The notes below the pieces were generated by a model, which was not told the DNA's origin, searched no databases, and saw only the letters and a program-made list of their open reading frames with translations. Shown in pieces: positions 7,918-14,526 of a DNA stretch of 21,308 bases (positions are counted from its first letter, which is position 1; each line of letters begins with the position of its first letter). Origin of the DNA: CANLBN01 sp047634655 (lineage in GTDB: Bacteria; Pseudomonadota; Gammaproteobacteria; Pseudomonadales; Cellvibrionaceae); the NCBI GenBank assembly GCA_047634655.1, contig JBLIHY010000033.1, positions 1-21,308 on the forward strand, written 5' to 3'. The position numbers and the translations under genes are program-made.

Positions 7918-8100
7918 TCACAGCCATTCAAGTTGCTGAAATAAATCACGGTGATGACCGCTGAAAGAACAAACTTGGCTAAGCCGCTCCTTCGCTTGGC
8001 CAAACGCCTGCGTTGCCGTTCGAGCTCGCTTGTAAATGTTACTGCTGGGGCCTCTGTTGGTAACGTGAAGAAGTAACTGAAAAATAATGGTAATAACCAT
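7918..8100 (-). CDS. Small hypothetical protein upstream of the CBS gene
   Basis: A 60-codon ORF with a good ribosome-binding site: GAGGT, then 7 bases, then ATG. Its TGA stop lies 12 bases before the CBS-protein ATG, inside that gene's Shine-Dalgarno region, which argues for a two-gene transcript with coupled translation. The product begins with a short hydrophobic stretch (MVITIIFQLLLHV) and continues as a basic, Gln/Arg-rich tail ending DLFQQLEWL. It could be a tiny membrane-associated protein or a leader peptide. I do not recognise a family. Confidence 0.5.
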   Translation of the reverse strand: MVITIIFQLLLHVTNRGPSSNIYKRARTATQAFGQAKERLSQVCSFSGHHRDLFQQLEWL

Positions 8101-8159
8101 AAGAACTACCTCAAAAAATTGACAAAATTTAAGGGTGTTGCCATCTAGAAAAGATCGAT

Positions 8160-8465
8160 CTAGACAAAGACCGGAGGCGCTCTTATAAAATAAGACTCGA
8201 AACGAAGGATAGGAAGTCTTAATAACTGAGCGTAACAGGCAGCGTTAATTTGGCTGTCGAAGCGCTGAAAACCTGGCTCTTGAACTGAATCGTCAAAGTC
8301 ATCAAAACCGTCAGCTTTATCTGTACAACACTGATCGACATTGACGGCTTTAAGCGCCAGTGTTTGCTCGTGCTCTGCTGGCGGAACAACCGCGAGGACG
8401 GCATATCCAAGAGCAAGCGATAAGCAAATGCGCAGTAACGCTTTTTGGAACATAGCTTTTTTCAT
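8160..8465 (-). CDS. Small secreted hypothetical protein
   Basis: 101 residues with a basic start (MKKAMFQKALLRI), a hydrophobic core (CLSLALGYAVLAVV) and a possible signal-peptidase site around VVPPAEHEQ. The mature part is acidic (DKADGFDDFDDSVQEPG), with a CC pair at residues 46-47 and another Cys near residue 77. It ends in FESYFIRAPPVFV. That hydrophobic tail ending in an Arg-Ala-Pro-Pro motif recalls short periplasmic proteins found near metal-efflux genes, but no such genes are present here. The ribosome-binding site is weak. The coding call rests on the signal peptide and the lack of a better ORF. No function is assigned. Confidence 0.5.
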   Translation of the reverse strand: MKKAMFQKALLRICLSLALGYAVLAVVPPAEHEQTLALKAVNVDQCCTDKADGFDDFDDSVQEPGFQRFDSQINAACYAQLLRLPILRFESYFIRAPPVFV

Positions 8466-8639
8466 GTTATTCGCGCGAAACGGACTAAAAGATCAGAAAC
8501 TCAGATCACTTTTAAGTTCCAAAAAAAATAATTATAGACAATATTTTGGACGTACATAGAGTCAACCGATTTGCTATTGACACACTACCCTGCCGGGACC
8601 GCTATCAACATAGGTTTCTAACGGTCGCTTAGGGAAATA

Positions 8640-9005
8640 TCACTTTCTGACATTAACCGGACACTCCAGCTTCGAGTAGTACCTGGAGATTGCATCTATC
8701 TCCATTAAGCTCAAGTCTTTTATAGTCTTATCGATATCGTGTTCATTATTATGTTTTAGGGTAATCATCCTGTTGTATAAATAACCGCGGTTCTGGCATA
8801 TAAGATTTGGCCAGCTCTCAGCCTCGGCCTTGCCATCTACACCATGACAACTGCGGCAGTTGTTCTCTATTCTTTTTTCTGCTTCTGTGGAAGCACCAAC
8901 ATTGGCTGATAAGCTGAAGATAAAACATAGAGCTAGCTGAAAAACGCTAACAAAGAAAATCTTGTATTTTCGATTCATTAATCTTGGAGATAAGGTGTTC
9001 ATCAC
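8640..9005 (-). CDS. Small secreted c-type cytochrome
   Basis: 121 residues: an N-terminal signal sequence (hydrophobic FFVSVFQLALCFIFSLSANVGA, cleavage near residue 38), then a single heme-c attachment site CRSCH (Cys50, Cys53, His54) and the class I-like layout PNLICQNRGYL and LMEIDAISRYYSKL. It is therefore a periplasmic monoheme cytochrome resembling cytochrome c553/c4 half-domains. The axial methionine normally found about seven residues before the final LS(D) helix is an isoleucine in my alignment by eye. The heme ligation may therefore be unusual. Extra cysteines occur at 70 and 115. ATG codons at 9005 and 9002, and one at 8978, are all possible starts. No other electron-transfer gene is adjacent, so its partner is unknown. 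Confidence 0.8.
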   Translation of the reverse strand: MMNTLSPRLMNRKYKIFFVSVFQLALCFIFSLSANVGASTEAEKRIENNCRSCHGVDGKAEAESWPNLICQNRGYLYNRMITLKHNNEHDIDKTIKDLSLMEIDAISRYYSKLECPVNVRK

Positions 9006-9439
9006 TACGTGCCTTTTTTAGTCAATTTTTGGCGTCCTATTTGGTAAAAAACTCCCTAACAAACTGACAATTCTTGCGGAACATCCTACTTTCAATCCCA
9101 CATAGCTTTTCAACGACTACCTTTTAGGCGTCGACGATTATCATAATCGTTAGTGGCTTTTTCTTCAGCTTTATCTTGGCAGTTTTTCGATCTTCTACAC
9201 AATATTATCAAAATTTAACGCTCAGTTATTATTCTCTCAGCGGTTTTTTCCAATCCGAGAAAGAGAGCTTACTGATAAAAAATACAAAAGGTCTATATTA
9301 CTCCTGAGTCAGCAATAAATATTATCCCGAGGATTGGCACATTGAAGACAGCCCGCACGGCTCGGTACCGTCTGCAAAAATTGGGCGACCAGAGCGGCGA
9401 GTGTTTATCTCTCTGACAACGGATCAAGCTTTATTTTGA
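9006..9439. other. Intergenic stretch with one palindrome
   Basis: No credible gene is visible on either strand. It is the divergent region between the cytochrome c gene (minus) and the B12 locus (plus), so it should hold regulatory sites for both. The one clear structure is the palindrome at 9134-9150. The rest is A+T-rich with short stops in all frames. Confidence 0.6.
9134..9150. promoter_or_regulatory. 17-base palindrome, Fur-box-like
   Basis: ACGATTAT-C-ATAATCGT is a perfect 8-1-8 palindrome lying 129 bases upstream of the cytochrome c start. Compared with the 7-1-7 Fur consensus (TGATAAT-N-ATTATCA), each half matches 5 of 7 positions. It could be an operator for Fur or a related metalloregulator, but the match is partial and the regulator is a guess. 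Confidence 0.35.
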
Positions 9440-9468
9440 TGGACGCCGCCGAATTGTGCACTTATAAT
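9440..9468 (+). promoter_or_regulatory. Probable sigma-70 promoter of the B12 operon
   Basis: A -35 of TGGACG (9440-9445, four of six matches to TTGACA) is followed by a 17-base spacer and a perfect TATAAT -10 (9463-9468). Transcription would begin near 9475, just before the first paired bases of the cobalamin riboswitch. Confidence 0.65.
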
Positions 9469-9477
9469 CCATCCCGC

Positions 9478-9650
9478 TTTGGGTGCCTGTGCCTTCGGAA
9501 AATTACTTTCCCGAAGGCACAGGTTAAACGGGAAGTTTGGTGAAAAACCAGCACTGCCCCCGCAACGGTAAGTTTGCTGAGTGATTATTGATCACCATTA
9601 AACGAGTCCGATACCGGCCCTCTGCGATCGAACGATGGAGCGGAGGGCTA
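9478..9650 (+). ncRNA. Cobalamin (adenosylcobalamin) riboswitch
   Basis: The conserved core of the cobalamin element is readable. There is a long hairpin with perfect 13-bp arms CCTGTGCCTTCGG/CCGAAGGCACAGG (9486-9498, 9511-9523), then TTAAACGGGAA, then a GGTGAAAAACC hairpin. The B12-box-like CTGCCCCCGCAACGGTAAG follows, and finally GAGTCCGATACCGGCC (about 9604-9619). A further 9-bp hairpin with one G-U pair (9617-9648, 14-base loop) follows. It sits directly downstream of a good promoter and upstream of btuB, the usual place for this element. Exact boundaries are approximate, and pseudoknot pairing was not tested. Confidence 0.92.
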
Positions 9651-9760
9651 CCATCCAAGGTTATCGGCTATTGCCACTAGCAGGCTTGCACTATCCCTCT
9701 TGCTTCTGCACTTGTGATCTCTGTTCAGATGATCGCTCAATTCCCGTCCTTGAATCCTCC

Positions 9761-9800
9761 CTCAATCGCCTATTTATTGTTTTAAAAACAAGGCATTGAG
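9761..9800 (+). promoter_or_regulatory. RBS-sequestering hairpin before btuB
   Basis: CTCAATCGCCT (9761-9771) pairs with AGGCATTGAG (9791-9800), giving ten pairs with one bulged C. The 3' arm covers the AGG of the AAGG ribosome-binding site (9790-9793), just ahead of ATG 9802. It is a natural expression platform for the upstream riboswitch, acting on translation. The loop also holds a 15-base palindrome, TTGTTTT-A-AAAACAA (9777-9791), that could compete with it. Confidence 0.55.
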
Positions 9801-9801
9801 A

Positions 9802-11601
9802 ATGATGAAATACTTTTTACTTATCCTTTTAGGCTTACTCCCATTTTCGTCCTCGTCATGGGCTGAGGAAGACGAAGAAATAAATACCATTGTGATTACC
9901 GGCAGTAGAACCGGTCTAGATTTAATTCAACCCACGTCCAGATATGTGCTGACAGAAAGTGAGATCGAGAAATCTACCGCCAGTGATCTAACGCAACTTC
10001 TGGGTCAGATACCCTCAGTATCTATCGAACAACAAGGTAGTAGAGGGTCACTTTCAGCGGTAAGAATTCGCGGCACTGAATCTGATCATGCTTTGGTATT
10101 AGTAAACGGAGTAAGATTTGCCAGTGCGAGCAGTGGCGCTACAGCCTTACAGTTTATACCCATCAATCAAATCAGCCGAATCGAAGTAATTAAAGGTCCG
10201 CGCTCGGGAATATATGGTTCCGAGGCGATCGGTGGCGTTATTCAAATTTTTACTAAAAAAGGTGAGGGCTCAAAAAATGCCTATGTAGAAACAGGCATTG
10301 GATCTCACAACACCCAATCGATCAGTAGTGGTTTCAATGACAGTAATAAAAACAGCTATTACAGTGTTTCGGTAGGCTATCTAGACTCGGATGGCATCGA
10401 TAGCACGAAAAACAACTCTGGAGCAGACCGTGACCGGGACGCATTCGATGAAAAAAATATTTCCTTAAATCTGGGCAAGGTCGCTGACAATCAATCAAAA
10501 ATAGACTTTACCTATTTCAGTAATGAGGGAACCAACGAGTTTGATAATACAACCGAAGGCGCGAAAACCAATTTTAAAATTGAAAGCTTTAATTTGGGAG
10601 GCGATTTCCCCTTATCAAAGTCTATAAATTTTAATTTCGGTGTTAATAGATTTACCGACGACCAAAAAACCTTAGGTGGTTATCCGTCGGTGTTTAAAAC
10701 AAAAAGGTTAGGAGCAACGACCTTCCTGAATTTCGACTTGGGTAAAAATCAATCGTTAATTGCAGGTCTGAATTTTTACGATGATTCTGTTGATGGAACG
10801 GGGGACTTTAGTCAAAGTGAACGAGCTAATAAAGCTGGCTTTATTGAGTATGGTTTAGCCAACTCTTTTTTTAATGTACAGCTCGCATTGCGCCAAGATG
10901 ATACGGAAAAAGCTAAAAAAAATACGTCTGGAAGCTTTAATCTTTCGATCCCTGCGGGCATTCACACTTTACTTTTTTCTTACGGAGAAGCGTTCAAGTT
11001 ACCTACCTTTAACGATCTATATTTTTCCGACGGTTATTATACGGGCAATCCCGAGCTAGAGCCCGAGGAAGCCGAATCGATAGAAGTCGGCTATATCAAT
11101 GACAATGGCTTAGTCGATTTCAGTATTTCAGTTTATAAAACTAAAATAAAAAATTTAATTGAAACAAATCAAGCTTTTACTACGGTAGAAAATATTAGCC
11201 GCGCTGAACTTATCGGAGTGGAAAGTTCAGCGTACACAGTCGTCGAGGATTGGGGTATTGGTCTCATCTATTCGTATGTTGACACGGAGAATGAGGACAC
11301 TGGAGAGCGTCTAACCAGAAGACCGGCTTCATCCGCACGTCTCGATATTGATAGAGCATTTGGGGAAATTGATCTTTTATTAAGCTGGAAATATGAAAGT
11401 GACAGAAAGCAATCTAACAAGACTAAAACAGGAAGCTTTGATTTGATTGATATCAAAGGTATTTACACGGCAAATAAACATTCGAAAATTAAATTAACCG
11501 TAAAAAATATCTTTGATGAAGACTATACTCTAGTTCAGGGATTTCAAACCTATCGCACTGAAGGCCGCACCGCCGAGATAGCCTACCGCTACACCTTTTA
11601 G
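9802..11601 (+). CDS. btuB: TonB-dependent vitamin B12 receptor, BtuB-like
   Basis: An outer-membrane, TonB-dependent receptor, here most likely for cobalamins. From ATG 9802 it has a signal peptide (MMKYFLLILLGLLPFSSSSWA, cleavage after Ala21), a TonB box in NTIVITGSR (28-36), and a plug domain containing LLGQIPSVSIEQQGSRGSLS and IEVIKGPRSGIYGSEAIGG. A 22-strand-type barrel follows, ending in the C-terminal aromatic signature YRYTF. The length (about 599 residues) is normal for BtuB. I prefer ATG 9802 to the TTG at 9796 because AAGG lies 8 bases before it and the hairpin at 9761-9800 ends just upstream. The cobalamin riboswitch and downstream cobO support the substrate call. The gene reads more A+T-rich than cobO and valS. 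Confidence 0.92.
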   Translation: MMKYFLLILLGLLPFSSSSWAEEDEEINTIVITGSRTGLDLIQPTSRYVLTESEIEKSTASDLTQLLGQIPSVSIEQQGSRGSLSAVRIRGTESDHALVLVNGVRFASASSGATALQFIPINQISRIEVIKGPRSGIYGSEAIGGVIQIFTKKGEGSKNAYVETGIGSHNTQSISSGFNDSNKNSYYSVSVGYLDSDGIDSTKNNSGADRDRDAFDEKNISLNLGKVADNQSKIDFTYFSNEGTNEFDNTTEGAKTNFKIESFNLGGDFPLSKSINFNFGVNRFTDDQKTLGGYPSVFKTKRLGATTFLNFDLGKNQSLIAGLNFYDDSVDGTGDFSQSERANKAGFIEYGLANSFFNVQLALRQDDTEKAKKNTSGSFNLSIPAGIHTLLFSYGEAFKLPTFNDLYFSDGYYTGNPELEPEEAESIEVGYINDNGLVDFSISVYKTKIKNLIETNQAFTTVENISRAELIGVESSAYTVVEDWGIGLIYSYVDTENEDTGERLTRRPASSARLDIDRAFGEIDLLLSWKYESDRKQSNKTKTGSFDLIDIKGIYTANKHSKIKLTVKNIFDEDYTLVQGFQTYRTEGRTAEIAYRYTF

Positions 11602-11639
11602 CAATATACTTTCTAATAATCATATTTAACGTTGCCATT

Positions 11640-12239
11640 ATGGATAAAAATCAAAAACACAAAGCCTCGATGCAAAAACAAAAAACTCAGGTCGATGCAA
11701 AGGTCGAGGCGGCTTCTACCGAGCGCGGTGTGGCAATTCTATTGACGGGCAACGGCAAGGGAAAGTCGAGTTCGGCCTTTGGCATGGTCATGCGCTCACT
11801 GGGTTACGATTACAAAGTGGGCGTGGTGCAATTTATTAAAGGCGAACAATTGTCGGGCGAAGAGCTCTACTTGAGAAACCACTGCCCCCAAGTAACCCTG
11901 TACCAAATGGGTACCGGTTTCACCTGGGACACGCAGGATCGCAGCGGCGATATTGAAGCGGCCAAGCGAACCTGGGCGGTGGCGGAGCCGATGTTGGCCG
12001 ACCCCAGCTATCACCTGGTGGTACTGGATGAACTCACCTATATGCTCGCCTTCAAATATCTCGATGAACAAAAAATACTGGATGCGATTGCCAACCGCCC
12101 AAGTGAGCAAAGCGTGGTGGTCACCGGTCGCGGCGGCGGGCCCGCTCTTCGGGATGTGATGGATACCGTATCGGAAGTCAAAGACGTCAAGCACGCATTC
12201 AACGCGGGAATTAAAGCTCGCTTAGGCGTCGATTATTAG
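11640..12239 (+). CDS. cobO: Cob(I)alamin / cob(I)yrinic acid a,c-diamide adenosyltransferase
   Basis: A cytosolic ATP:corrinoid adenosyltransferase (CobA/CobO/BtuR family) that makes adenosylcobalamin. At 199 residues it is normal for the family. It has the P-loop GNGKGKSSSAFG (37-48), FIKGEQ, a central DELTYMLAFKYL, and the C-terminal pair VVVTGRGG and VKHAFNAGIKARLGVDY, which ends the family's proteins. The first 25 residues are a Lys/Gln-rich extension typical of BtuR. It starts 38 bases after btuB on the same strand, so it is very likely on the riboswitch-controlled transcript. Its role with btuB is to adenosylate imported corrinoid. The symbol btuR would be equally valid. Confidence 0.95.
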   Translation: MDKNQKHKASMQKQKTQVDAKVEAASTERGVAILLTGNGKGKSSSAFGMVMRSLGYDYKVGVVQFIKGEQLSGEELYLRNHCPQVTLYQMGTGFTWDTQDRSGDIEAAKRTWAVAEPMLADPSYHLVVLDELTYMLAFKYLDEQKILDAIANRPSEQSVVVTGRGGGPALRDVMDTVSEVKDVKHAFNAGIKARLGVDY

Positions 12240-12464
12240 CGGCCAGATTTTTTGGTCGTTAATAATATTCCTAAAAGTATGCACTGAGCATTTAAAATCA
12301 CGGAGTATTCTTTTTCTTCTGACTCGGTAGCGAGTTTCGCTGGCAGCGTATTCCGCGGTACAAACTCCTACTCAAATGCAACATCGATGCCATTAGTGCT
12401 GCTACTGCATGTCACCGAACGCACAGCTTCTTAACTCGCAGTTTCTTAAAAATCGGTATCGTCA

Positions 12465-13487
12465 ATGCCCCATCGTATGTCGCCCATTCTCCTGCTCTCG
12501 ATATTGTCCATCTCGCTGCCGATAATATTGATGTTGGCGGTGAGTTTCGGAGCGGTTTCGATGTCGCCAACAAAACTGCTCATTTCTTTCTTCGCTATCG
12601 AAGATGATTCCATTCTACGTTCGATCATCCTGGATGTACGTCTTCCCAGAGTATTACTAGCGACCTGCATTGGCGCTATTTTGGCCCTGAGTGGGGCCTT
12701 AATGCAGGGATTATTTCGCAACCCATTGGCGGATCCCTCGCTCATCGGTGTCACCGCCGGGGCCTCCTTGGGCGCCAGTCTGGTTATCGTTCTGGGGCAA
12801 GCCACAGTCAGCCAATGGTTGGGTTTACCTTTACTGTCGCTGGGCGCGTTTTGCGGTGGAACAATCGCAGTGGTCTTTGTTTATCAGCTGGCCCGCCGCT
12901 CCGATGGTACTTCCGTAGCGACTTTGCTACTGGCCGGTATTGGCATTGGCACTCTAGCGGCGAGCCTAGGGAGTTTGTTGGAGTTTTACGCCGATAACTT
13001 TATGCTCAGGCGGATCAGTTTCTGGCGCATGGGTGCTCTCGAAGGTGCCACCTATGGACAGGTCGGGTTCGCGGCGCTGATTGCTCTGGGTCTATGCTCG
13101 ATACAACGGTATTTCAGCCAACCGCTGAATGCCTTATTGCTGGGAGAATCGGAAGCGCGCCACCTGGGCGTCGATGTCGATCGATTAAAGCGAGCGATTA
13201 TTTTAGTGGTCGCTCTGAGCGTCGGAATTTCCGTGGCGCTGGCGGGTGCCATCGGTTTCGTCGGTTTAGTAGTGCCACACATTATTCGCTTACTGATAGG
13301 GCCTGATCATCGGTTTTTATTACCCGCCTCTACCCTTGCTGGGGCCATTTTATTGGTTTTGGCAGACACCCTGGCGCGCACCCTACTGGCGCCCGCGGAA
13401 TTACCCGTGGGCTTAATTACCGCGCTGATTGGCGTGCCTTTTTTCCTCTCTTTATTAACCCGCCGCTACGTTTATGGCCTGAGTTGA
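12465..13487 (+). CDS. FecCD-family ABC permease, HmuU/BtuC-like
   Basis: A 340-residue inner-membrane permease with about ten hydrophobic segments, of the FecCD/BtuC superfamily that imports siderophores, heme or B12. The block GLFRNPLADPSLIGV (82-96), the FVGLVVPHIIRLLIGPDHR loop and the C-terminal ELPVGLITALIGVPFF are family hallmarks. The wording of the first block (R-N-P-L-A-D-P-x-L-I-G-V) is closer to my memory of HmuU heme permeases than of E. coli BtuC (E-N-P-L-A-E-P-G-L-L-G-V). Its place behind btuB and cobO argues for B12 as substrate. Both readings remain possible. The ATG at 12465 has no clear ribosome-binding site, and ATG 12477 is an alternative. The 225-bp gap before it shows no gene and only a weak hairpin. 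Confidence 0.88.
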   Translation: MPHRMSPILLLSILSISLPIILMLAVSFGAVSMSPTKLLISFFAIEDDSILRSIILDVRLPRVLLATCIGAILALSGALMQGLFRNPLADPSLIGVTAGASLGASLVIVLGQATVSQWLGLPLLSLGAFCGGTIAVVFVYQLARRSDGTSVATLLLAGIGIGTLAASLGSLLEFYADNFMLRRISFWRMGALEGATYGQVGFAALIALGLCSIQRYFSQPLNALLLGESEARHLGVDVDRLKRAIILVVALSVGISVALAGAIGFVGLVVPHIIRLLIGPDHRFLLPASTLAGAILLVLADTLARTLLAPAELPVGLITALIGVPFFLSLLTRRYVYGLS

Positions 13488-13498
13488 GTACGCTGGGC

Positions 13499-14302
13499 AT
13501 GTCTTTATTAGCGGTCAATCAACTGTCTATTAGCGCCGGGGAGACACCCCTGGTCAAAAACTTGTCGCTAACGGTAAAAGCCGGTGAAATCGTTGTCGTC
13601 ATCGGTCCCAATGGCGCCGGTAAATCGACCTTGCTTAATGCCATAGCCGGCAACAGCAACACGCTAAAAGATAATGCCGGTGACATAAGCTTTTATGGCA
13701 CACCTCTGGCGCAGTGGCCGGCGCGACTCAAAGCCAGACACATGGCACTCTTGCCGCAACAGAGCTCTTTGAATTTTCCTTTTACTGTCGAAGAGGTCGT
13801 GAATCTGGCGCGCTTTCCCCACGACAGCGGTCGTCGAGTCGATCGGGAAATTATCCATGAAGCCCTGAATCTTCTCGATATTAGCCATCTAAAACCGCGC
13901 CTTTACACGCAATTGTCGGGCGGTGAACGCCAGCGAGTGCAACTGGCCAGAGTGATGGCACAAATCTGGCGTTCGGAGGATGCCGAGCCGCGATTGTTGC
14001 TATTGGATGAACCGACCGCTTCCCTGGATCTGGGCCACCAACAACAACTAATGCAGGCGCTAAAAGAATTTTCCCGTCAGGGCGTTGCCATCGTTATGGT
14101 GGCGCACGATATTAATCTGATCTCGCCATACGCCGATCGCATGCTCGCGCTCTACGGTGGAGAATCTCTGGGTGTAGACACACCTGAACGCTTGCTCTCC
14201 GCGGCGCTGATCAAACAGCTCTACCAAGTGGAAGTCACCCTAGTTAAACACCCAGACAGCGGCAAACCGGTGATTGCCTTCGCCGATGCAAAGGTGGTTT
14301 GA
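13499..14302 (+). CDS. ABC import ATPase, HmuV/BtuD-like
   Basis: The ATPase partner of the preceding permease. From ATG 13499 it has 267 residues: Walker A GPNGAGKS (36-43), the HmuV-type stretch LPQQSSLNFPFTVEEVV (85-101), signature LSGGERQRVQLARV (about 138-151), Walker B LLLLDEPTASLD, and switch MVAHD. That FPFTVEEVV segment and the downstream signature resemble heme importer HmuV, while location suggests cobalamin. A TTG at 13484, overlapping the permease stop codon, would add five residues. I chose the ATG, although neither start has a clear ribosome-binding site. No periplasmic binding protein (BtuF or HmuT) is encoded nearby, so the complex must borrow one encoded elsewhere. Confidence 0.9.
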   Translation: MSLLAVNQLSISAGETPLVKNLSLTVKAGEIVVVIGPNGAGKSTLLNAIAGNSNTLKDNAGDISFYGTPLAQWPARLKARHMALLPQQSSLNFPFTVEEVVNLARFPHDSGRRVDREIIHEALNLLDISHLKPRLYTQLSGGERQRVQLARVMAQIWRSEDAEPRLLLLDEPTASLDLGHQQQLMQALKEFSRQGVAIVMVAHDINLISPYADRMLALYGGESLGVDTPERLLSAALIKQLYQVEVTLVKHPDSGKPVIAFADAKVV

Positions 14303-14478
14303 CATCACATCGCTATTAATTCGACTCTCGAAACTATTTCCCTGTTAGTTCCGACATGTCATCGAGCTGCGAAGACACAAAGCGACGGACTCCCAAAATA
14401 ATATGGCAATCTCTGGAGAATAATCACTAAAATCCCGAGAATGCCAGCGGGCCGATATCCCTGAAAGACTTCAGGCGG

Positions 14479-14484
14479 TATAAT
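14479..14484 (+). promoter_or_regulatory. Candidate -10 element for valS
   Basis: TATAAT lies 43 bases before the valS ATG in the 224-bp gap after the ABC ATPase gene. No good -35 is present at the right distance. I list it as a candidate only. Confidence 0.35.
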
Positions 14485-14526
14485 TTTGCACCTTTTTCTT
14501 CACCGACATTAGTTCATCGACACACC

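Noticed and set aside
8531..8565. Promoter TATAAT/TTGACT for the 8160-8465 gene
   Set aside because: Both boxes look good on the minus strand, but the spacing is 23 bases, too long for a normal sigma-70 promoter.
9352..9417. Short ORF before the B12 promoter (TTG start after GAGG)
   Set aside because: Only about 20 codons, a non-ATG start, and no similarity I can recognise; insufficient to call a leader peptide.
12322..12335. Hairpin ACTCG-GTAG-CGAGT as cobO terminator
   Set aside because: Only a 5-bp stem, 80 bases after the stop and with no U-tract.
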